Translations under genes and position numbers: made by a program
Assembly (NCBI GenBank): GCA_021200395.1
Contig: JAJQGQ010000206.1
Span: 1-7,536 of the forward strand
Direction: 5' to 3'
DNA: 7,536 nucleotides
Source of the DNA: Erysipelotrichaceae bacterium
GTDB lineage: Bacteria; Bacillota_I; Bacilli_A; Erysipelotrichales; Coprobacillaceae
Part shown: piece after piece, positions 1 to 4,887 of the stretch
Layout: each line of letters opens with the position of its first letter
How positions within the stretch are numbered: the stretch's first letter is position 1
The notes under the pieces: model-generated
The model's input: only the letters and a program-made list of their open reading frames with translations
Told to the model about the DNA's origin: nothing
Databases searched by the model: none

Positions 1-30
1 TATAATGACTTTGTTACAAAATTAACAAAG
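1..30 (+). promoter_or_regulatory. Upstream copy of promoter/operator-like module with perfect inverted repeat
   Basis: A consensus -10 hexamer TATAAT (1-6) is followed two bases later by CTTTGTTA (9-16), which pairs perfectly with TAACAAAG (23-30) across a 6-base loop. Any -35 box lies outside the window. The 8-bp arms are AT-rich and no T-run follows directly, so a repressor site is more likely than a terminator. The same TATAAT-NN-CTTTGTTA arrangement recurs at 137-152. A second possible reading is a promoter with TTGTTA (11-16) as -35 and TATAAT (35-40) as -10, 18-bp spacing, with the repeat lying across the -35 and spacer. Function is inferred from position only. Confidence 0.4.
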
Positions 31-112
31 AAAATATAATTAAAAAAATATGATTTATAATGAGCAACAATTGTAATAAAAAAATATTATTTGACATAAT
101 TTGCTTTAATTC

Positions 113-142
113 TTGCTTTTTATATAGGATATAAGTTATAAT
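113..142 (+). promoter_or_regulatory. Probable sigma-A-type promoter for the permease gene
   Basis: TTGCTT (113-118) and a consensus TATAAT (137-142) are separated by 18 bp. Transcription would start near 149, about 33 bases before the permease start codon. A perfect TTGACA (91-96) lies further upstream but has no good -10 at 16-18 bp. The start point predicted from the TATAAT falls inside the imperfect inverted repeat at 145-165, a classic arrangement for repression. The promoter may also serve the downstream genes, since no strong terminator is visible after the permease. Confidence 0.5.
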
Positions 143-144
143 CT

Positions 145-165
145 CTTTGTTAATAATTAAACAAG
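145..165. promoter_or_regulatory. Putative operator: imperfect inverted repeat over the transcription start
   Basis: CTTTGTTA (145-152) faces TAAACAAG (158-165) in a 21-bp dyad centred on position 155, with two mismatched pairs. The left arm is identical to the left arm of the perfect repeat at 9-30, and both sit exactly two bases after a TATAAT. The site would cover the transcription start and end just before the ribosome binding site AGGAG (169-173). The cognate regulator is not in this window and cannot be assigned. Confidence 0.4.
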
Positions 166-181
166 AATAGGAGCGTTAGTA

Positions 182-1648
182 ATGAACAAGAAAAAATTTA
201 TTCATTTGTTTATTGGCCTTGCTATTATGATTCTGTTTAGATTTATTCCAGTAGGAATATTACCTAATGTTACAGAAATAGGTATGCAGGTCATAGGAGT
301 ATTTATTGGAACTATTTATTTATGGACTACAATTGATCCAATGACATCAAGTTTAATAAGTATTATAATGCTTGCATTAACTGATTATGCAGATTCTGCT
401 ACTTTATTGACTTCCGTATTTGGAAATTCAACTGTAATTCAGGTTTTCTTTTTAACTATCTTTACTGGTGCTGTTACTAATAGAAGATTAACAGTTTATA
501 TTGCTAGATGGATTATGACACGTAAATTTGTCGAAGGAAGACCTTGGGTATTTACATTTGTTATGTTGTTGGGTTCTTATTTATTAGGTGCATTTATTAA
601 TTGTTTCGTACCTATATTCTTATTTTGGCCTGTTTTATATGATGTTTATGAACAAGTTGGTTATAAGAAAACTGATGCTTATCCAAAGTTAATGACTTTG
701 TGTGTTGTAATCGCTGCATTGCTTGGATTCCCAGTTGCTCCATATATGCAAAATGGTTTAGCTTTATTAACGAATTATCGTGGTTTATTAGAAAGCTATC
801 CAACATTAGCATCTATGGCTGGTGTTACTATTAGTAATGGTAGTTACTTTATTGGCTGCTTTGTTTTAGGTATTATTTTAGTTGTAGTAACTACTTTAGT
901 TATGAGATTTATTTTCCGCCCTAATGTAGAACCTTTAAAGAAGATTACAATTGAAATGTTAGAGAAGAATCCTTTACCTCCAATGAATTTTGCTCAAAAA
1001 GTTCTTGGTGTATCTTTAATTGTATTTATTTTCATGATGTTGGTACCAAGTTTGTTACCTAATGTACCAGGATTAAGTTTCTTAAATCAAAATTCTGTAG
1101 CTATGATTGTATTATTGGTTACTTTGCTATGCTTTATCCCTGCAGAAGATGGACCAGTATTAAAAATTAATGAGGTTATGGGTAAAGAATTTGCATGGCC
1201 TACATATTTTTTGATTGCTGCTGCTATTATTTTAGGAAGTGTTTTAACTAATGAAGCAACTGGTGTAACAGCTTTCTTAAATGCTGTTTTATCTCCAATT
1301 TTCTCAGGTATGTCTACTATGACTTTTACAGTTTTATTCTTAGTTATTTGTGTACTTCTTACAAATATTTGCAACTCATTAGTTATTGGTATGATTATGC
1401 AACCAGTTATTTTAACATATTGTGCAACTGCTCTTGTTAATCCAGCACCATTGATTACATTGTTAATTTATACTGTTTTATCTAGTGCTGCTTGTACACC
1501 TGCGGCTTCACCATTTGCTGCTATGTTATTTGGTAATAAAGAATATTTAACTTCAGGTGATATTTATAAATATTCTGTTATATTCGTTGCGTTTAATGTT
1601 GCTGTTATTTTAATAGTAGGAATACCTTTTATCAATATATTGTTATAA
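182..1648 (+). CDS. SLC13/DASS-like sodium/anion symporter family permease
   Basis: This is a 488-residue, very hydrophobic polytopic membrane protein. It has roughly ten or more membrane-spanning or re-entrant segments, a short basic N-terminus (MNKKK) and a polar loop around residues 246-270. The two-half architecture fits the divalent-anion/sodium symporter (SLC13/DASS) superfamily. Residues 136-160 occupy the place of the first hairpin, and TNICNS (394-399) plus the following Pro408 occupy the second. ACTPAASPFAAMLFGN (437-452) resembles the family's C-terminal MLPxxTPPNAIVFG signature. The usual Ser-Asn-Thr substrate motifs are degenerate: Ile-Asn-Cys at 139-141 and Cys-Asn-Ser at 397-399. 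The substrate therefore cannot be read from sequence. Sulfate, aryl sulfates or carboxylates are possible, and the sulfotransferases downstream favour a sulfated or phenolic anion by inference. The ATG at 182 is chosen because AGGAG (169-173) lies 8 bases upstream. The gene is separated from the next one by 100 bases. Confidence 0.75.
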   Translation: MNKKKFIHLFIGLAIMILFRFIPVGILPNVTEIGMQVIGVFIGTIYLWTTIDPMTSSLISIIMLALTDYADSATLLTSVFGNSTVIQVFFLTIFTGAVTNRRLTVYIARWIMTRKFVEGRPWVFTFVMLLGSYLLGAFINCFVPIFLFWPVLYDVYEQVGYKKTDAYPKLMTLCVVIAALLGFPVAPYMQNGLALLTNYRGLLESYPTLASMAGVTISNGSYFIGCFVLGIILVVVTTLVMRFIFRPNVEPLKKITIEMLEKNPLPPMNFAQKVLGVSLIVFIFMMLVPSLLPNVPGLSFLNQNSVAMIVLLVTLLCFIPAEDGPVLKINEVMGKEFAWPTYFLIAAAIILGSVLTNEATGVTAFLNAVLSPIFSGMSTMTFTVLFLVICVLLTNICNSLVIGMIMQPVILTYCATALVNPAPLITLLIYTVLSSAACTPAASPFAAMLFGNKEYLTSGDIYKYSVIFVAFNVAVILIVGIPFINILL

Positions 1649-1748
1649 AATAGGAAAATTAAAGTTTTATATAATTTTTAAAAATTAAAAATAACTCTTT
1701 TTAAAAATGAAGTATAAGTGTAAAATAATATAAAAGGGAGGTTATATT
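1649..1748. other. AT-rich intergenic spacer with a 14-bp palindrome; possible internal promoter
   Basis: The spacer holds a perfect palindrome of five T and five A flanked by AA/TT (1673-1686), overlapped by TATAAT (1670-1675), and a similar TTTTTAAAAA stretch at 1698-1707. There is no GC-rich stem that would make a convincing intrinsic terminator. TAAAAT (1721-1726) could act as a -10 for the thioredoxin reductase operon, but no good -35 sits 16-18 bp upstream. The region ends with the strong ribosome binding site GGGAGG (1736-1741), 7 bases before the next ATG. Confidence 0.35.
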
Positions 1749-2669
1749 ATGAGTTTATATGATATGGTTATTGTTGGGTCTGGTCCTGCAGGCATGACAG
1801 CAGCTGTTTATGGAGCACGCGCTAATATGAAGATTTTAATGCTTGATAAATTAGCTCCAGGAGGACAAATTGTCAATACTAACGAAATTCAAAATTATAC
1901 TGGTATGGGTACGATCAACGGTGCAGAACTTGCTATGAAGATGTTTGAACATACTCAGGAATTATCTGTTGAATTTGATTATGGAACTGTTTGTAAAATT
2001 GATGCAGATGGTGATGTTAAAAAAGTTTATATTGAAGAAGATGCTGATCGTGTAATTGAAACAAAAACTGTTTTGATTGCCTCTGGTAATACACCTCGTC
2101 GATTAAATATTCCTAATGAAGATATGTTTATTGGTAGTGGTATTAGTTTCTGTGCTATTTGTGATGGTCCTTTCTATAAAGACAAAGATGTTGTTGTTAT
2201 AGGTGGAGGAAATTCTGCTGTTGAAGAATCTATTTATTTAGCTGATATGGTTAAATCTTTGACAATTGTTACAATGATTGGTTTAACAGCTGATCCAATT
2301 GCATGTGATAAATTACAATCTTTGGATAATGTGACTGTTTATACATATCAAGATATATTAGATTTTGTAACTGAAGATGGTTCATTAAAAGGTGTTCATT
2401 TTAAATCTAATAAAACTGGTGAAGAAAATACTATATATTGTGATGGTGTATTTGAATATATTGGATTATTACCAGTTACAGATTTTGTAAAAGATTTAGG
2501 TATCTTAAATGATTATGGTTTTATTGAAGTAAATGATAGAATGGAAACATCTATCCCTGGTATTTATGGGGCTGGAGATTGTGTTGTTAAGAATTTAAGA
2601 CAAGTTATTACAGCATGTTCTGATGGCGCTATAGCTGCTCAGGAAGCTTCTAAATATATAAAAGACTAG
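1749..2669 (+). CDS. trxB: Thioredoxin reductase-like flavoprotein with altered NADPH-binding motif
   Basis: At 306 residues it has the normal length of low-molecular-weight thioredoxin reductases. The order is FAD-binding GSGPAG (10-15), PGGQ (37-40), the redox-active CAIC (135-138, usually CATC), the second dinucleotide-binding GGGNSAVEE (152-160), and the C-terminal FAD motif GAGDC (275-279) followed by LRQVITACSDGAIAA (283-297). In the family, electrons pass from a reduced nucleotide through FAD and the Cys pair to thioredoxin. The HRRxxxR motif that grips the NADPH 2'-phosphate is absent: the equivalent stretch after LTIVT (171-175) reads MIGLTADPIACDK (176-188). The electron donor may thus be NADH, ferredoxin or something else. 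Start ATG 1749 has GGGAGG 7 bases upstream. The thioredoxin gene begins 12 bases after its stop, with the TAG lying within its AGGAGG, so they are very likely a co-expressed redox pair. It is probably not the housekeeping enzyme, though that cannot be shown here. Confidence 0.88.
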   Translation: MSLYDMVIVGSGPAGMTAAVYGARANMKILMLDKLAPGGQIVNTNEIQNYTGMGTINGAELAMKMFEHTQELSVEFDYGTVCKIDADGDVKKVYIEEDADRVIETKTVLIASGNTPRRLNIPNEDMFIGSGISFCAICDGPFYKDKDVVVIGGGNSAVEESIYLADMVKSLTIVTMIGLTADPIACDKLQSLDNVTVYTYQDILDFVTEDGSLKGVHFKSNKTGEENTIYCDGVFEYIGLLPVTDFVKDLGILNDYGFIEVNDRMETSIPGIYGAGDCVVKNLRQVITACSDGAIAAQEASKYIKD

Positions 2670-2681
2670 GAGGACAATGAA

Positions 2682-2993
2682 ATGTTAAAAGAAGTTGAAA
2701 GTGTTGAATTTAAAGAATTAAGTGGTAATGGTGCTGTATTAGTTGATTTTTTCTCAACAACTTGTGGACCATGCAAAATGTTATCATTTGTTTTAAATGA
2801 TGTTGAAAAAGCTTTAGGAGATAAATTAACTATCTTAAAAGTAGATTTTGACAAAAATAAAGATTTAACTGCTGAATATGATGTAAAAGGTTATCCTACA
2901 TTAATTTTCTTAAAAGATGGTGTAGAAGCAAAACGTATGCAAGGTTTACAACAAAAACCAGCTATTATTAAGGCTGCTGAAGAATTATTATAA
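2682..2993 (+). CDS. trxA: Thioredoxin with atypical TCGPC active site
   Basis: This 103-residue single-domain protein has the thioredoxin length and fold signature. VDFFSTTCGPC (21-31) holds the redox Cys28/Cys31 pair and the buried Asp22. VDFDKN (54-59) and GYPT (70-73) carry the expected strand and the cis-proline Pro72. There is no signal peptide, so it acts in the cytoplasm. Two Trp residues conserved in classical thioredoxins (FWAxWCGPC) are replaced by Phe24 and Thr27, and the protein contains no Trp at all; this should alter partner choice and redox behaviour. The reductase immediately upstream is its likely reductant, and the sulfotransferases immediately downstream are its likely clients (inference). 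Start ATG 2682 lies 8 bases after AGGAGG (2668-2673); an earlier ATG at 2677 meets a stop within three codons. The stop TAA (2991-2993) shares a base with a weak downstream ATG at 2993. Confidence 0.88.
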   Translation: MLKEVESVEFKELSGNGAVLVDFFSTTCGPCKMLSFVLNDVEKALGDKLTILKVDFDKNKDLTAEYDVKGYPTLIFLKDGVEAKRMQGLQQKPAIIKAAEELL

Positions 2994-2994
2994 T

Positions 2995-3000
2995 GAGGGA
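2995..3000 (+). promoter_or_regulatory. Ribosome binding site that decides the start of the first sulfotransferase
   Basis: GAGGGA lies 7 bases before the ATG at 3008. The alternative in-frame ATG at 2993 overlaps the thioredoxin stop codon and has no purine-rich site upstream, and the Shine-Dalgarno sequence would fall inside its coding region. The 3008 start also gives a Met-Ala N-terminus like that of the paralog (MAEQ versus MAIN). Confidence 0.7.
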
Positions 3001-3007
3001 TTATAAA

Positions 3008-4876
3008 ATGGCTGAACAAATCGGATATGAAAAAATTGAACATATTATTTTTCAACAAAATAAAGCTGAAAAAGCTATGTTAGAAGAATTTCATAGTGGT
3101 GATTATACATTAGATAATCCATTAGTAAAATATAATGCTTATTTAGTAAATCCTTTATCTGCAGTTGTATTATTTAATACTGAAAAAGAAACTGCTATTA
3201 CTATTCATGTTTTAGGAAAAACAAAAGAAGCAACTATTTCTCATACTTTTCCTAAAGCTAAAGAACATATTTTACCTATCTTAGGTTTATATTCTGACTA
3301 TGAAAATACAATCGAAATTGAAGCATATCGTGGTCAAAAAACAACAATTAAAATTAATGTTCCAGATGTTTTTAATGGAGAAAAAGTTATCAATTATATG
3401 AAGACATCTGCTGAATACTTACAAGATAATTTGATTTTTGTATCACCAGCTGGTGAAAAATTATCTTCAGCATTTGACTTTAATGGTGATGCAAGATGGC
3501 ATATGACTATTCCATGTGTCTTTGATTTAAAGAGATTAAAGAATGGTAATTTAATTATTGGTAGTAGCCGTCTAGTAAAGATGCCTTATTATATGTCAGG
3601 TATTTATGAAATGAGTCTAGTAGGTAAAATTTATAAAGAATATCGTGTTCCTGGTGGTTATCATCACGATGAATTTGAATTACCTGATGGAAATTTACTA
3701 AGCTTAACTGAAGATTTAAGAACTGATACAGTTGAAGATATGTGTGTCATGATTAATCGTGAAACTGGTGAAATCATGAAAACATGGGATTATAAAGATT
3801 TCTTAGATCCTGATAAAGTAGGTAAGAGTGGTAGTTGGACTGATGCTGACTGGTTCCATAATAATGCAGTATGGTATGATGAAAATACTAATTCTTTGAC
3901 ATTCTCTGGTAGACATATTGATGGTATGACTAATATTGATTTTGACACAGGAAAATTGAATTGGATTATTGGAGATCCTGAAAATTGGGATGAAAAATAT
4001 CAAAAATATTTCTTTAAGCCAATTGGCAATAATTTCGAATGGCAATATGAACAACATGCATGTTTAATCACACCAGATGGTGATGTAATGTGCTTTGATA
4101 ACCATCATTATGGTTCTAAAAATCCTGATAAATATTTAACTGCTAACAATAGTTATTCTCGTGGTGTGCGTTATCACATTAATACTGATGATATGACTAT
4201 AGAACAAGTATGGCAATATGGCAAAGGTGAAGGAGCAAAATTCTTCTCACCATATATTTGTAACGTTGAATATTATAAAGATGGACATTATTTAGTACAT
4301 TCTGGCGGTATTGCTTATGATCAAGATGGAAATCCATCTGAAGCATTGGGCCCTTATGCAGCTCAAGCTGGAGGATCTCAAGAAAGTACGACTGTTGAAA
4401 TTTGTAACGATGTTAAAATGTTGGAATTAAGTGTTCCTGGAAACTATTATCGTGCTGAAAAATTATCACTTTATACTGATGGTAATAACTTAGAATTAGG
4501 TGATGGTGTCATTTTAGGATATTTAGATGATACTCGTGAAATGGATACAGAAGTACCAGGAGAAGCATGTGGTGAAATTATGCCAGAATTCTGTAATGCT
4601 CGTATTGAAGATGAATATGATAAATTTACTTTCTTCTCAAGATTTGTAAGAGGAGACTTGGTTCTTTTACAACTTGAAAAAGGTGAGGAAATTCATAGAT
4701 ATTTCATTTCCACTACTGCAAAACCTGCAACTGCAATGTGCTGTGGTACATTCCTAGAAACTGATGATAGAAATACACGTACAATCATTAGTAAGACAGG
4801 CTTATCAGGAAAATATGATGTAAGAGTTATCATTAATGATAAAAAATATGAAACAGGCATTCAAATTGAATGTTAA
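3008..4876 (+). CDS. assT: Arylsulfate sulfotransferase (AssT family), leaderless, paralog 1
   Basis: This 622-residue protein belongs to the PAPS-independent arylsulfate sulfotransferase family, which transfers a sulfuryl group from a phenol sulfate to an acceptor phenol through a sulfo-histidine. An N-terminal beta domain (about 15-125) precedes the propeller (about 140-490). Residues matching recalled E. coli AssT catalytic positions are: His219/His220 in GGYHHD (equivalent of His252), His284 and Asn286 in DWFHNN (His356, Asn358), Arg302 in SGRH (Arg374), and nucleophile His350 in YEQHA (His436). Arg385 in SRGVRY is also conserved. No signal peptide or membrane segment is seen, so a cytoplasmic location is likely, and no Cys occurs in the roughly 100 residues before His350, where E. 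coli has its essential disulfide. About 130 residues beyond the propeller form a C-terminal extension with Cys578-Cys579 and a last-residue Cys622. The second paralog starts 11 bases after its stop. Substrate is unknown. Confidence 0.85.
   Translation: MAEQIGYEKIEHIIFQQNKAEKAMLEEFHSGDYTLDNPLVKYNAYLVNPLSAVVLFNTEKETAITIHVLGKTKEATISHTFPKAKEHILPILGLYSDYENTIEIEAYRGQKTTIKINVPDVFNGEKVINYMKTSAEYLQDNLIFVSPAGEKLSSAFDFNGDARWHMTIPCVFDLKRLKNGNLIIGSSRLVKMPYYMSGIYEMSLVGKIYKEYRVPGGYHHDEFELPDGNLLSLTEDLRTDTVEDMCVMINRETGEIMKTWDYKDFLDPDKVGKSGSWTDADWFHNNAVWYDENTNSLTFSGRHIDGMTNIDFDTGKLNWIIGDPENWDEKYQKYFFKPIGNNFEWQYEQHACLITPDGDVMCFDNHHYGSKNPDKYLTANNSYSRGVRYHINTDDMTIEQVWQYGKGEGAKFFSPYICNVEYYKDGHYLVHSGGIAYDQDGNPSEALGPYAAQAGGSQESTTVEICNDVKMLELSVPGNYYRAEKLSLYTDGNNLELGDGVILGYLDDTREMDTEVPGEACGEIMPEFCNARIEDEYDKFTFFSRFVRGDLVLLQLEKGEEIHRYFISTTAKPATAMCCGTFLETDDRNTRTIISKTGLSGKYDVRVIINDKKYETGIQIEC
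3848..3888 (+). repeat. 41-nt block identical between the two sulfotransferase genes (copy 1)
   Basis: This stretch encodes DWFHNNAVWYDEN around the catalytic His284 and is identical, including all third codon positions, to 5722-5762 in the next gene. A second identical 24-nt block follows at 3899-3922 (matching 5773-5796) and covers the SGRHI motif. It is an internal coding repeat arising from tandem duplication, perhaps kept identical by gene conversion. Confidence 0.8.
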
Positions 4877-4881
4877 GGAGG
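4875..4881 (+). promoter_or_regulatory. Ribosome binding site that decides the start of the second sulfotransferase
   Basis: AAGGAGG overlaps the upstream TAA stop (4874-4876) and sits 6 bases before the ATG at 4888. An in-frame ATG at 4870 would place this Shine-Dalgarno inside the coding region, encoded as Arg-Arg, and lacks its own site. Translation therefore starts at 4888, and the overlap of stop and ribosome binding site suggests coupling between the two paralogs. Confidence 0.85.
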
Positions 4882-4887
4882 AAAAAT

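Noticed and set aside
9..30. Intrinsic terminator of an upstream gene
   Set aside because: The stem is only 8 bp and mostly A/T, and is followed by A-rich, not T-rich, sequence; the repeated TATAAT-linked arrangement fits an operator better.
612..1374. Minus-strand open frames across the permease gene (612-812 and 1087-1374)
   Set aside because: They lie antisense to a clear membrane protein gene, have no ribosome binding sites or recognisable motifs, and look like frame shadows.
2666..2854. Minus-strand open frame antisense to the thioredoxin gene
   Set aside because: It is a shadow of a well-supported gene, low complexity (Ser/Asn/Lys-rich), with no family resemblance.
2993..3007. ATG overlapping the thioredoxin stop as start of the first sulfotransferase (adds MRDYK)
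   Set aside because: No ribosome binding site upstream; the GAGGGA site at 2995-3000 is correctly placed only for the ATG at 3008, which also matches the N-terminus of the paralog.
3803..4057. Minus-strand open frame inside the first sulfotransferase
   Set aside because: Antisense shadow over the conserved catalytic segment; its Ile/Phe-rich composition comes from complementing the AT-rich codons.
4870..4887. Upstream ATG giving the second sulfotransferase an MLRRKN extension
   Set aside because: The Arg-Arg codons are the AAGGAGG ribosome binding site itself; the ATG at 4888 has ideal spacing.
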